Assembly (NCBI GenBank): GCA_035527515.1
Contig: DATLAJ010000064.1
Span: 1-41,349, forward strand
Direction of reading: 5' to 3'
DNA from: a bacterium
GTDB taxonomy: Bacteria > B130-G9
Length of the DNA: 41,349 nt
The notes beneath the pieces were generated by a model. That model was given only the letters and a program-made list of their open reading frames with translations, did not search any database and was not told the origin of the DNA. How positions within the stretch are numbered: the stretch's first letter is position 1; every line of letters starts with the position of its first letter. Both the position numbers and the translations under genes were made by a program. Positions 8,224 through 17,042 of this stretch are shown piece after piece.

Positions 8224-8357
8224 GGCATCGACGTCTCCCTGGACTGGCGTGGTGTGTACGACAGCATAGCCCCGTGGCACAAAGACGCGCTGTAAAACCG
8301 CACGGCTCGCACTGCCCGCGGGCAAGCCTTGTGCAGCTCCAAATCGCTTAACGGTTG

Positions 8358-10172
8358 CTATTGAGGGGACGAGGCGCTCCTGATCGCAAGGATCGAGATG
8401 ACTGTCTCGTCGCCTGTTGTTTGGTCTATTGCCCTGATGTAGCCCCCGTTCTGCGTCTGGATTACCTCGGAGACCGTTACTTTTTTGTACTGAACAGCCT
8501 GCGTGATCGGCGAGATATATTCTACTACAACTGGCTTGGCAAGCGTCATGGCCATGTTCAGAGTGTCGATGATCCCCTTGCGAGGTCTGTTCGAGAGCTT
8601 GGCCTTCTTGTCATCGCTCAGTCTCCTAGATATTGGCTCTCGTTGAATGACAAGGTCTGAAAGCTCGCCAGCAAGAAATCTGACCTGCAGCTCCATTAGG
8701 AATGGAAGCTTCGCAGACAGGAGCTCCTCATCAATACAGAGCCTCTTGAGCGCCGGCAGCTCGTGCTCGACCGACCTCAGAATCCGGGACAGCGCAAGCG
8801 CGCTTGCGAAAACAGCAGTGCTCTGCTGCTGAGAGAGCGAGTATGTCTGAAGCTCGGGACTCGATTCTACAAGTTCTTCGTCGATCTCGGGCAAGTAGCC
8901 CTCGCGCTTGAGCAGCTTGTAAAGAGCATTTGCCTGCGTGCCGTCAATGAGTGCGGTTCTTTCCCCGATCTGCTTCTGTATGCAAGTCGCTATCTTGTGC
9001 AGACCAAGAATCTCGGTCATCAGAAACTCATCGGCTGTATCGAGCAAAACAGCGCCTTTTATCCTGATATTGCCAAACCTCGCCGCCCACTCCCTTATCG
9101 AGAACTCAACGTTCTGAGGGACCCCAGCGAGTGAATGGCGCTTGAGAAACGAGATGATTGACTTGCCGTCAATGCCACGCTGAAGGGCTCTCGCAATGGA
9201 GTGTTTGCTGAGCTGGAACTTGAAGACAGCGTCAGTCTCGCCGCGATTGGAGAACCGGTTGAGGAAGAGCAGGGCCGAGCGGTCAAACTCCCTGTTCGCT
9301 GTTATCTCGAAGTCTGGTTGCAGGACGAAATGCTCCTGTGGCTTGCCGGGCTTGCTCCCGAGGTCTTCATTAAGCAGCCTTTTGCCAAGCTCAGAGATGG
9401 CGAAGTGCGTGAGCTGCTGTTTTTTTGAGAGCCTTAACTTGACAGCCCCGAGCCAATACAGCGGGTCATAAATGTAGTTGGCGAGGAGATGGCCCTCGAG
9501 ATTAAACCAGAAACTTCTCTCGCCGGCCTCGCTGTGAAAACGATGGCCCTTGCCGGCCTCGAGTATGGTTATCCTCCAGTTATAGGGGTCGGATTGGGGA
9601 CGAAGGAAGCCGGGCAGTGTTTCGGACATCTGCATGGAAAACGTCCCAAACTCCTGCCACTCGCCCTCGGGCAGCCTCGCCAGTTCAGAAAGCACAGCTC
9701 GTCTGCACTCCCTCGGCGGATTTCGGCGGCCAGAGACATCGACGCGGAGGCTCGGAATCTGGTATAGCTCGTCCCACGACGAGCCAAGATACGCGGTGAA
9801 AAGCCTCTGTTGTTGCGCCTCAAGCGGAGCCGACAGCCAATTCTCACAATCATCCGAAAGGCCAGCGACGGTCTCGTGGGGCCGAACGACGAGCAGCTCC
9901 AGCTCGAAGAGCAGGTGCAGCACGAACCTGACCAACCGGTCTTGCTTGAGCCGCGGGAAAGAGGGGGGGGCGATAGGTGAGCCGTTGATGACGGCGAGGA
10001 TGCGATTTATGCCGGATTTGGCGATGCCGCCTCGTTTTAGAACCTGCAGGTCTGCCGAATCAACCTCTGCAAGGAGGACAAACAGGTCGTCGAGCAGCCT
10101 GTCCCCCATATGAAGCTCTGAGTCGCCAGCGTCGCGACCTGTGGGGACTGATAGGCCTTTTGTTAGCGCCAT
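8358..10172 (-). CDS. Helicase-associated (XPB N-terminal-like) protein with WYL-like C-terminus, no helicase motor
   Basis: Residues of about 285-400 (HFVLQPDFEITANREFDRSALLFLNRFSN...) resemble the XPB/Ssl2 N-terminal family domain (Helicase_C_3, PF13625), also seen in bacterial 'helicase-associated domain' proteins. The last 70 residues (LNMAMTLAKPVVVEYISP followed by KVTVSEVIQTQNGGYIRA) resemble a WYL ligand-sensing domain. The N-terminal 280 residues are helical and winged-helix-like but unrecognised. No Walker A or DEAH box is present, so it is not itself a helicase. Actinobacterial relatives combine the same two parts and their role is unknown. It ends a three-gene minus-strand operon, 12 bp after the GT4 gene. 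Nucleic-acid binding is inferred from the family only. The ATG start has a weak AAGAAG upstream. Confidence 0.65.
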   Translation of the reverse strand: MALTKGLSVPTGRDAGDSELHMGDRLLDDLFVLLAEVDSADLQVLKRGGIAKSGINRILAVINGSPIAPPSFPRLKQDRLVRFVLHLLFELELLVVRPHETVAGLSDDCENWLSAPLEAQQQRLFTAYLGSSWDELYQIPSLRVDVSGRRNPPRECRRAVLSELARLPEGEWQEFGTFSMQMSETLPGFLRPQSDPYNWRITILEAGKGHRFHSEAGERSFWFNLEGHLLANYIYDPLYWLGAVKLRLSKKQQLTHFAISELGKRLLNEDLGSKPGKPQEHFVLQPDFEITANREFDRSALLFLNRFSNRGETDAVFKFQLSKHSIARALQRGIDGKSIISFLKRHSLAGVPQNVEFSIREWAARFGNIRIKGAVLLDTADEFLMTEILGLHKIATCIQKQIGERTALIDGTQANALYKLLKREGYLPEIDEELVESSPELQTYSLSQQQSTAVFASALALSRILRSVEHELPALKRLCIDEELLSAKLPFLMELQVRFLAGELSDLVIQREPISRRLSDDKKAKLSNRPRKGIIDTLNMAMTLAKPVVVEYISPITQAVQYKKVTVSEVIQTQNGGYIRAIDQTTGDETVISILAIRSASSPQ

Positions 10173-10184
10173 TGCTGCGTCTTC

Positions 10185-11390
10185 TTAGGCCGAACGGGCC
10201 GTCCTGTTATTCCGGCCGCGAACGGCGATCTCAAAGGCCTGCTCGTACTTCCGTTTTATGACGCCCCAGTTGTAGTTGATACGGAAGTATCTGTTGCCGA
10301 GGCTGCCGAGACGTGAGCGAAGGAAGTCGTTCGTCAGAAGCTCCCTTAAGGCGATTATGAATTCGCCCTTCGAGCGGTAGTAAAGACCCCCGTTGCTGCG
10401 GATGCATTGTCCCCTCAGAACGTCCGATTGGCCGTTGACCAATACAGCTTTCCTGTTGGCCCACGCCTCGAGCAGGACCATCGAGAGACTTTCCAGAAAG
10501 GACGGCATAACAAGCAGTTTTGCGCCTTTCAGGAGGGCAAGCTTGTCCTCGAGAGAGACGAAGCCCAGATGTCTGATCATCGGGTGGTCCGGCACGTCGA
10601 TAACGTTGTTACCCAACAACACAAGATGCGGCTTTGGCGCGTTGTCCGCCGCTATGTAATCAATGAAGTAGTCAAACAGCTGCTCGCACCCCTTGTTCTT
10701 GTCGATTCGCCCGATGTAGATAATATATGGCTGGGACGCAAGCGAATACCTGGCGAGCGTCTCGTTAATGTCGCCGGCTTTCTTCTCCTCTATGCCGACG
10801 CCCGTTATGATATTGGGCACAGAGTAGTTGTGATGAGCGTTCTGGATAAGGGCTCTGCTCTCGGGCGAGTTGTAGAGTATCACACTGGGGTCTTGGAACG
10901 TGCTGTGGAAGATGGGCAGCTCGACCGCCGGGTCGGGCTCTGCCGTGGGGACAAGGATCGACTTGTCGCCGAAGAGCCTCACACATTCAAAGGAGTGGTA
11001 GTAACGGAAACTAAAGGGGATTAAGATGTCATAGCTGTCGATGTTTTTTTGCAGAAAGTCGATTAGGTCTGAAGTGAATGGGCCCTGCTCGCGCAGCCAG
11101 AGGCGTTGTTTCTCCATCGAGGCCGGGCCACTGAAAACCTCCTGCGAGATCAGCCCGAACCTTCGCTCGTCGCGAAGTTGCTTGCTCCTGAAGCGGCGGA
11201 CCAGCACGCCGTTGATCCTCTCCTCGCCCGGCGTGTAGTGGTCTCGCCAGGAGACGTAATCGAGCGCGCAGGAAGATAAGACCTCCACCTCAAAGTCCGA
11301 TGCGAGGTGTTCGGCGAGGAGCCTGCAATGAAGCTCCGCTCCCCCGTTTACATCCAAACCAAACCGCTGAACAAGAAACGCTATCCGCAC
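10185..11390 (-). CDS. GT4-family glycosyltransferase
   Basis: A complete GT-B enzyme of 401 residues. The N-terminal Rossmann half begins MRIAFLVQRFGLDVNGGAELHCRLLAEHLA, the usual acceptor-side start. The C-terminal half has YIGRIDKNKGCEQLFDYF and then PSFLESLSMVLLEAWANRKAVLV, in which the ExxxxxxxE donor-binding motif of GT4 retaining enzymes is present. There is no membrane segment, so it is cytosolic or peripheral. It starts 6 bp after the 2-phosphoglycerate-kinase-like gene, so the two are very probably translated from one message. That pairing hints at a glycosylated glycerate or phosphoglycerate product, but donor and acceptor are not readable from sequence; a surface-glycan role is equally possible. 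Confidence 0.85.
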   Translation of the reverse strand: MRIAFLVQRFGLDVNGGAELHCRLLAEHLASDFEVEVLSSCALDYVSWRDHYTPGEERINGVLVRRFRSKQLRDERRFGLISQEVFSGPASMEKQRLWLREQGPFTSDLIDFLQKNIDSYDILIPFSFRYYHSFECVRLFGDKSILVPTAEPDPAVELPIFHSTFQDPSVILYNSPESRALIQNAHHNYSVPNIITGVGIEEKKAGDINETLARYSLASQPYIIYIGRIDKNKGCEQLFDYFIDYIAADNAPKPHLVLLGNNVIDVPDHPMIRHLGFVSLEDKLALLKGAKLLVMPSFLESLSMVLLEAWANRKAVLVNGQSDVLRGQCIRSNGGLYYRSKGEFIIALRELLTNDFLRSRLGSLGNRYFRINYNWGVIKRKYEQAFEIAVRGRNNRTARSA

Positions 11391-11396
11391 CAGCTA

Positions 11397-12572
11397 CTAC
11401 CTCTTGGCCTCAAAACCGCATTGTCTCATGACGTCATCGCTGACAACCGCAATTGCCTCTTTGACCGCCTTGTCGAAGTTATCATTTTCCACTGTTCTTA
11501 TCCCGTTTTTCTCCGCCAGCGAGAGGACGTAATTCTGTATCCTGCGGATTGAATCAAAGTTCTCCAGATAACGCCGCGCAAGCCTGTTTTTGGCCCCGGC
11601 CTCCCGCGAGGAGAACCTAGCTCTGTGAGAGGCCTCGTCCGAGACCTTGCACATTATCCAACTAACGATGGCTGAGCGGTCGAATTGACCGATCTTCAGG
11701 CAGCCCGGAACGAGGTGGACGCCGTCGATGACCGTGCTCACGCCCTCCCGGACTGCCCGTTCGATCATGGCACGCACGCCGACGCATATCTTAACAGCTT
11801 GCTCCTGAAAGGCAAATACTACCGGATCGACTGAGGCCGGAAGCGGCGTAGAGAGCGACTTGTAGGCCGTGTAGGATGACTCATGTATTGAGGGCACGAA
11901 CTGGTCGGAGAAAAGCGTCCCCATTATGTGCCGTATCGAGTCCGTCGAGCTCGCCCGCCTAAACCCCAGGAAGCGACCCAGCTCCCCCGCCATTGTCGAT
12001 TTGCCTGTCCCAGTCCCGCCGCCGATGAGCACGATGACCGGAGTCGCCTCGTCCTTGAGGTGGCGCCACATCAAGTAGTAGCGCGCAAACTTCTCGCCCG
12101 AAGTAGTCGAGAGGAAGTGCGCTGTTCTCTCCCTGATCTTATCTCGGGTCACGAGCGTCTTTCTCTCTGCCTTAAAGCCAGACTCCACGAGCCTTGCTAT
12201 CTCAAAAGCCGTCTCAGCCGCTACACCAGATGCCTGTATCGAGAATGTCAAGAGACCCTTGGAAAACGGCATCGACGTCCCAGTGCCCTCTACCACTAGA
12301 TGACGAGAACCGCCTCGCAGCCGTGAATACTCCTTTGCAATCTCCTCCCCAAAACTCTCTCGGAGCCGCAAAAGCACCATGGCGATCAGCTCCTCTTTCA
12401 TGCACTGCGCACCTTCGCGGCCTGCCACCTCCTTTTGAATGTCGCAAGCAAAGCTATACGCCTCCTCCAGCGGGAGCCCTGAAGCGGTCAGGGATTTCGT
12501 CAAGACACCTCGCGAGAACGGGAAACGCACACCGTCCCCCAAGACAACAGACGGCTGAGGTTCAGAGATCAT
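11397..12572 (-). CDS. 2-phosphoglycerate kinase-like protein with two ATP-cone modules
   Basis: Residues 177-391 form a P-loop kinase with Walker A GGGTGTGKST (184-193), STDSIRHIMG and VIDGVHLVPG, matching archaeal 2-phosphoglycerate kinase, which phosphorylates 2-phosphoglycerate on the way to cyclic 2,3-diphosphoglycerate. Ahead of it, VRFPFSRGVLTKSLTASGLPLEEAYSFA (15-42) and MPFSKGLLTFSIQASGVAAETAFEIA (101-126) are two related copies of an ATP-cone-like regulatory module. Methanothermus 2PGK carries one, so the second copy explains the extra length (391 versus about 300). AAGGA lies nine bases before the ATG. It heads a tight operon with a GT4 transferase. The substrate in bacteria is not established; another small phosphorylated acid is possible. 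Confidence 0.72.
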   Translation of the reverse strand: MISEPQPSVVLGDGVRFPFSRGVLTKSLTASGLPLEEAYSFACDIQKEVAGREGAQCMKEELIAMVLLRLRESFGEEIAKEYSRLRGGSRHLVVEGTGTSMPFSKGLLTFSIQASGVAAETAFEIARLVESGFKAERKTLVTRDKIRERTAHFLSTTSGEKFARYYLMWRHLKDEATPVIVLIGGGTGTGKSTMAGELGRFLGFRRASSTDSIRHIMGTLFSDQFVPSIHESSYTAYKSLSTPLPASVDPVVFAFQEQAVKICVGVRAMIERAVREGVSTVIDGVHLVPGCLKIGQFDRSAIVSWIMCKVSDEASHRARFSSREAGAKNRLARRYLENFDSIRRIQNYVLSLAEKNGIRTVENDNFDKAVKEAIAVVSDDVMRQCGFEAKR

Positions 12573-12747
12573 ACAACACAGTCCTTAATCAAACTCAATA
12601 GCGGTCCGCCCCCTCACGCCGGACAGAAGCCGTTAAAAACACCACAATAACCCTCTGTATCTTGCTAAATGCATATCTCCAAACCTACACCCAAACAACT
12701 GAGACCCACGCTGCCAATTACCGAACACTCGCAATACCGTATCAGCC

Positions 12748-13050
12748 CTAGTGCATCTTGATGTCCTGGCCCTCCGGCAAGGGGTGTCGCTCGATGTCGA
12801 TAGTGCCGAAAGTCTCCTCATACTTTTGGATGTTCATCTCCAGTGCCTTCCAGAACAGCTTCGCCCGCAGTGGGTTCGTGATGATCCTGTCGAATACCCT
12901 GATCTCGTTGCGGCCCGGCATTACCTGGCCAAGGTCGATCACGAACTCGTAGTTGCTGTGCCACACATTGACGAAGTTGGCGTATTTGCCTCTGGAGGCC
13001 TCATCGTCAATTCTTACCTTGAACTGCATTTGTTTTGGCTTGGCTTCCAA
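12748..13050 (-). CDS. DUF3467 family protein
   Basis: The 100-residue protein fits DUF3467 (PF11950): YANFVNVWHSNYEFVIDLGQVMPG, then RIITNPLRAKLFWKALEMNIQKYEETFGTI, which are the two conserved blocks of the family. No enzyme motif, signal peptide or membrane segment is seen, and its function is unknown. The start is TTG at 13050, supported by GGAGGTG (13064-13058) nine bases upstream. An ATG exists seven codons in (QMQF) but lacks such a site. It is divergent from the STAS gene and 175 bp upstream of the 2PGK-like gene on the same strand; the gap makes co-transcription uncertain. Confidence 0.82.
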   Translation of the reverse strand: MEAKPKQMQFKVRIDDEASRGKYANFVNVWHSNYEFVIDLGQVMPGRNEIRVFDRIITNPLRAKLFWKALEMNIQKYEETFGTIDIERHPLPEGQDIKMH

Positions 13051-13197
13051 ATCCTGTCACCTCCGATCCGAAAACATTATCGTGACGTCGCCTTTGAGCG
13101 TCCGACAAGAGGTTACATACCAACCAACCGATCGTCAAACCGCTAAAAACAAAGCGAACTATATCCGATGATAGATTCAGGAGGTACGACACAAGTA

Positions 13198-13569
13198 ATG
13201 AGTATGGTGGTGGAGCTTTGTGCTGAAGGTCCAGCGGCAGTGTTGCGCGCCACAGGAGCACTCGATGAAAGAGGGGCCACCCAACTTCATAGTAAGGTGC
13301 AAGAGGCGATAGACACAGGATTTAGGAGTGTAGTCTTAAACCTCTCGGGCATCACCAACATGACGCCAGATGGCTTGATGCTGCTCGAGACAATTCGCCA
13401 TGACGTCGCCCTTTGCGACGGGCAGCTCATTCTGACGCTCCCTCAGCACGAGGCCGCTGAAGTTCTCAGTGTTTATGGCCTCAAAAAGCACCTCGTCATT
13501 CTACCTAGTGAGAAGGAAGCGCTTCGCCGGATCGACAGCTCGATTCCCGCAGGGTGGAGCACTCCTTGA
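13198..13569 (+). CDS. STAS-domain protein (anti-anti-sigma-like) lacking the phospho-Ser
   Basis: Residues 4-105 follow the STAS fold of SpoIIAA-like anti-sigma antagonists: AAVLRATGALDERGATQLHSKV, SVVLNLSGITNMTPDGLMLLETI, QLILTLPQHEAAEVLSVYGL. In canonical members the loop after 'LxLSxVxxM' reads DSSG and its Ser is phosphorylated by the partner anti-sigma kinase. Here residues 56-59 are TPDG, with Asp just before the Gly, so the usual switch cannot work in the same way. Such variants also occur in other STAS proteins. AGGAGG at 13179-13184 lies 13 bases before the ATG chosen. An in-frame ATG at 13168 has no ribosome binding site, and an ATG at 13204 is also possible. No partner kinase lies nearby. 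Confidence 0.75.
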   Translation: MSMVVELCAEGPAAVLRATGALDERGATQLHSKVQEAIDTGFRSVVLNLSGITNMTPDGLMLLETIRHDVALCDGQLILTLPQHEAAEVLSVYGLKKHLVILPSEKEALRRIDSSIPAGWSTP

Positions 13570-13666
13570 CGTGCTGTCCCCCGGCGCCTCCTGACACATG
13601 CCTACGGTCAAGGCAAGCACGTTGAAAGAAGCATTCTAGAACTGTTGCCTCCTCGCTCTGCACCGT

Positions 13667-13708
13667 CAGGCTACGCCTGCGGCTACCCATGGTCTGCCCT
13701 TCGGGCAG
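13667..13708 (+). other. Two adjacent hairpins after the STAS gene
   Basis: CAGGC-TAC-GCCTG (13667-13679) and CTGCCC-TTC-GGGCAG (13694-13708) lie 14 bases apart; the second is followed by GAGCTTTTG. They may end STAS transcription or be a small REP-like element. The T tract is short, so the call is tentative. Confidence 0.4.
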
Positions 13709-13822
13709 GAGCTTTTGCCCTCTATCCGCGAGGCAGCCGCAACGTTCCCCGCTCCAATCTGATTATTGGAATAGTCATATTTGCTTGCCTGAGCAAGTCC
13801 GGCGTGCCAAGATCATCCTGCC

Positions 13823-15130
13823 ATGAAATCGATCGCCGCAAAGGCCTGGTTCTTACTCCGCCTCCTCGTTTTCTCGCTCGCTGCCTTGGCCTACGCAGCA
13901 TGGGTAAGATTGCTCTGCCGCCGCCGCTGTGCGTTGAAGGGGACCGCCGAATCCAGAACGGCCATCGTATTCATCTCCACGCATCCTTTCACTGGCCTCT
14001 GGCAGAGGCCGCAGCAGATAGCTGTGCGCCTCGCCAAATCATATCCCATTCTCTATTTTTGGCCGAGATACGCCTCTGACCTCGCAAGGCGGAAAGAGAA
14101 CTCCCAGCAGGTTGAGCCCGAAAGCGCATCATCGATTCGGCTCGTGTCGCCGCTTCTGCTCCCGTTCGGGCGAGCAATCCCAGCGGTGTATAAAGCGAAT
14201 CTCGGAACCGCTAGGTCGGCGATCGCCCATCGCCTCCGTGCGATGGGTTTTTCTGCCGCGCCCACACTTTGGTTCTACGCGCCTCGTTTCGCCCATCTTC
14301 TGGACTCGCTTGAGCATTCCGCCGTGGTTTACGACATCATGGACGAGCACTCGGCCTTCAGCTTTGCCAGGCGCGACATGAAAGAGCTTGAGACTAGACT
14401 CTTGCGGGACGCCGATGTCGTGTTTGCCGGAACTAACACGCTTGCCGAGCGAAAGAGGGAGCTTGCGCCGGAGATAAAGTATCTGCCGTGCGGCGTCGAG
14501 TTTGAGCACTTCAGCGCCGCCGCGGCCCAGAAACTGCCTGTTCCAGCTGCCTTTTCAAGCGTCAATGGCCCACTGATTGGCTACTTTGGCGCTGTGGACG
14601 ACCGGCTCGACTTCGACATGCTCCTTGCCGCAGCGATGAGGCATCCTGACTGGACGATCCTGCTGGTAGGCCCCAGGTTTGGGACGAAGTCTCAAAATGA
14701 GCTCGTCCAGTCCCAACCCAACATCGTCATGCCCGGCCTCGTCCCCTACGCGGAGCTACCAGCCTATCTTGCCCAGTTTGACGTCGCAGTGCTCCCGTTC
14801 GTTCTTAATGAGCTCACGATGCACATACACCCGACCAAAGTGCTGGAGTATCTTGCATCCCGAACTCCGGTTGTATCCACACCCATTCCGGACGTCGTGA
14901 AGTTCTACTCTGGGGTCGTGAAGATAGCCTCGACGCCGCATGAGTTCATCGCCGCGGTCGAGAATCTACTCAGCAGGCCAGATGCGGACGCAGTTGAGCG
15001 AGGCTATCAGATGGCTCGCGCCTCGTCCTGGGATGCCCTGGTCGAGAGAATGATGGCCGACTTAAAGAGGGCCTTACTGGGCCGGAGCAAATCTAGCGGG
15101 CGGAGTCCGGCGACAAATGGGCATGCCTGA
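13823..15130 (+). CDS. Membrane-anchored GT4-type glycosyltransferase
   Basis: The N-terminus has a single hydrophobic segment (about residues 9-30) that probably anchors the enzyme to the inner membrane. The rest is GT-B: STHPFTGLWQRPQQIAVRLAK near the start, VVYDIMDEHSAFSFARRDMKELETRLLRDADVVFAGT in the linker, IGYFGAVDDRLDFDML and HIHPTKVLEYLASRTPVVSTPI in the donor half. The YDxxDE(H/Y)SAF motif is typical of polysaccharide-type transferases that act on lipid-linked glycans. Length (435) fits. It overlaps the next gene by 14 bases, so the two are translationally coupled. Which sugar is moved is unknown. No strong Shine-Dalgarno is visible at the ATG. Confidence 0.82.
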   Translation: MKSIAAKAWFLLRLLVFSLAALAYAAWVRLLCRRRCALKGTAESRTAIVFISTHPFTGLWQRPQQIAVRLAKSYPILYFWPRYASDLARRKENSQQVEPESASSIRLVSPLLLPFGRAIPAVYKANLGTARSAIAHRLRAMGFSAAPTLWFYAPRFAHLLDSLEHSAVVYDIMDEHSAFSFARRDMKELETRLLRDADVVFAGTNTLAERKRELAPEIKYLPCGVEFEHFSAAAAQKLPVPAAFSSVNGPLIGYFGAVDDRLDFDMLLAAAMRHPDWTILLVGPRFGTKSQNELVQSQPNIVMPGLVPYAELPAYLAQFDVAVLPFVLNELTMHIHPTKVLEYLASRTPVVSTPIPDVVKFYSGVVKIASTPHEFIAAVENLLSRPDADAVERGYQMARASSWDALVERMMADLKRALLGRSKSSGRSPATNGHA

Positions 15131-16799
15131 CCCCGTCCACCGCGATGCGGATGCTCTTGAAGGTCCGCATCGTCCGCACAGCATCCAGCCCATTGTGGGT
15201 CTAGCAGTCGTGTTTGCGGTAGCCTTTGCCATTCGGCTGGTTGGCATAAACTGGGCTCTCCCCGCGGTTATCCACCATGACGAGCGCAACGTTGGGCTGG
15301 CGGTTCTAAAAGCGCTGTTCTCGGGGGAGCCTTGCCCCACATTCTACTACTATCCGGCGCTAGCTGTGTTCAGCCACTATGTCTCGGCGGTGGTGGCTTT
15401 CACCGTGGGCAAGCACTATGGCCTGTTGGGACGGCTCACTGACCTGAGGCTTCCCGATTACCTCCCGTACGCTAGGTTCGCCAGTGCCCTGGCAGGGGCG
15501 CTCACCGTTCTAGTGGTGGCAAAGACCGCGAGGGACGTCCGACGAGGCGCTGGCATACCCGCGGGCCTGGTCGCCACTTTCGGCTTCATCAGTGTCCTGC
15601 ACAGCCACTATGCCACCCCAGACGTTTCGCTGACCCTATTCGTCCAACTCGCCCTGCTGTTCTCGTTCCTGAGTCTCTCTCGCCGAAGCCCTCGCTCAAG
15701 CTTCTGGGCAGCGGCTTTCGCGGCCTTCGCGGCGTCGTTCAAATACACCGCTTTCCTCGTCATTATCCCAGCGATTGTCTCCGCCGTGCTCGTTGGACCA
15801 AAGGGCAATCGGATGGGCCGCGCAACGCAGGTAGCAGCAGTCGGATTCGCTATCTTCGCAGTTATCAACATTGGCGGCATCATCGACTTGCCCGTCCTCG
15901 TCGATCATGTCCGAGCCGAAGCCATGCACTACTTCCAGGCGGGCAACCTCGGAGTCCCAGGCGTGAGCTGCGAGAACCCGCGCGGGGTCATGTTCCACGT
16001 TCGTGCGGCTCTCGGCGACGTTGGCTACGTGGCGGCCGGGCTCGCCATCCTCGGCATCATAACCTGCGCGTCATCTCGGCTGGGAAGGCGCTATCTGCTG
16101 GTCTCGTTGGCCTTCGTTGTGCCTCATCTCGCGCTCTTTGCCTCCGCAAGGGCCGCGTTCCCAAGGAATGTGCTCCCGCTAACCCCATCCGTTGCCATCC
16201 TCGCCGGGGTTGGCATCGCCCGGGTGGCAGAATCTGTCCGCACTAAGAGCCTCCGGCCGAAAGTGATCGCACTCGTGACCGGGCTTGCCATTCTGCTCCC
16301 AGCCCGGGCCACGCTCTTAAATGACTATGTGATGACGCGGGCCTGTTCTCTCGCGAGGGTTCAAGAATGGTTCATCCGAAACGGGGAGCCGGTCGGCGGC
16401 GTAGGCTACCGGGTTGCCTCGCTGCACTCGCTTTGGACGCCCAGAACCGTGGGGGCGAGAGACCTTTCGATCGGCGAGGTGTTTCTTGAGCGCCTGAAGA
16501 ATCAGGAGAATCTGCCGGACCCCGCGTGGTTCTTAGAACAGGGAGCTGTTTTCTTCACGATCGAACGCTGGGGGGTTGGCCGGTATTCCGGGCTCGACTG
16601 GCCAGACCGCATGTTAGGCCTCATCCGGCACTACTGCGTTTTGGTTGACACTATCAGCGGCTGGCCGCCGGATGCTAGGTGGTTCCCTAATAGCGGCTTT
16701 GCGGCTCCTGAGGTTGGCCCGGACACGTTCTTTGGACCCACCGTTGAGATATTCATCCTAAAGCCTGCTTTTCCCCCACCACAGACCGGAGCAGGATGA
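15117..16799 (+). CDS. GT39/ArnT-like integral membrane glycosyltransferase
   Basis: A 560-residue polytopic membrane protein of the GT-C class. After the first membrane helix (about residues 26-46) comes WALPAVIHHDERNVGLAVL, whose Asp-Glu pair in the first periplasmic loop is the usual catalytic and metal site of PMT/ArnT enzymes. About ten more helices follow, then a soluble C-terminal periplasmic region from about residue 420. Such enzymes move a sugar from a polyprenyl-phosphate donor to a lipid, protein or glycan on the outer face of the inner membrane. A polyprenol-phosphate sugar synthase that could make such a donor is encoded at 30252-30989. The ATG overlaps the preceding gene's end; GGAG lies 11 bases upstream. 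Acceptor unknown. Confidence 0.8.
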   Translation: MGMPDPVHRDADALEGPHRPHSIQPIVGLAVVFAVAFAIRLVGINWALPAVIHHDERNVGLAVLKALFSGEPCPTFYYYPALAVFSHYVSAVVAFTVGKHYGLLGRLTDLRLPDYLPYARFASALAGALTVLVVAKTARDVRRGAGIPAGLVATFGFISVLHSHYATPDVSLTLFVQLALLFSFLSLSRRSPRSSFWAAAFAAFAASFKYTAFLVIIPAIVSAVLVGPKGNRMGRATQVAAVGFAIFAVINIGGIIDLPVLVDHVRAEAMHYFQAGNLGVPGVSCENPRGVMFHVRAALGDVGYVAAGLAILGIITCASSRLGRRYLLVSLAFVVPHLALFASARAAFPRNVLPLTPSVAILAGVGIARVAESVRTKSLRPKVIALVTGLAILLPARATLLNDYVMTRACSLARVQEWFIRNGEPVGGVGYRVASLHSLWTPRTVGARDLSIGEVFLERLKNQENLPDPAWFLEQGAVFFTIERWGVGRYSGLDWPDRMLGLIRHYCVLVDTISGWPPDARWFPNSGFAAPEVGPDTFFGPTVEIFILKPAFPPPQTGAG

Positions 16800-16989
16800 C
16801 CCCACACGGGGGAACAGGGCCCTAATCGCCCTGCATCAGTGGCGCCCATGAGCTGCATACACCCAGGCGGAGCAACAGGCCCAGCAACAAAGATCAGCTT
16901 CTCTGAGCGCGACCTCGCCAAGTAGTTCGTAGTTATAGGTAGTTCCAGATTGCAGGCTCTACTTGGGCAGTTCGCGTTTCGGGGTGTAC

Positions 16990-17004
16990 GTTGCATATTG
17001 CAAC
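16990..17004. repeat. 15-bp palindrome GTTGCA-TAT-TGCAAC
   Basis: Perfect 6-bp arms around TAT, about 40 bp to the left of the 60-bp repeat. It could be a dimeric regulator site; no family is recognised. Confidence 0.4.
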
Positions 17005-17042
17005 TTTCGCAAGGGAGTCCTGGTTTTGCAGCCGGGGAAAAC

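Noticed and set aside
8313-8324. TGCCCGCGGGCA palindrome between dnaB and the XPB-N-like gene as a terminator
   Set aside because: Perfect 6-bp arms with no loop and no T tract on either strand; too short to call.
10407-11024. 205-codon plus-strand ORF inside the GT4 gene
   Set aside because: Antisense of a conserved glycosyltransferase; no homology or start signal.
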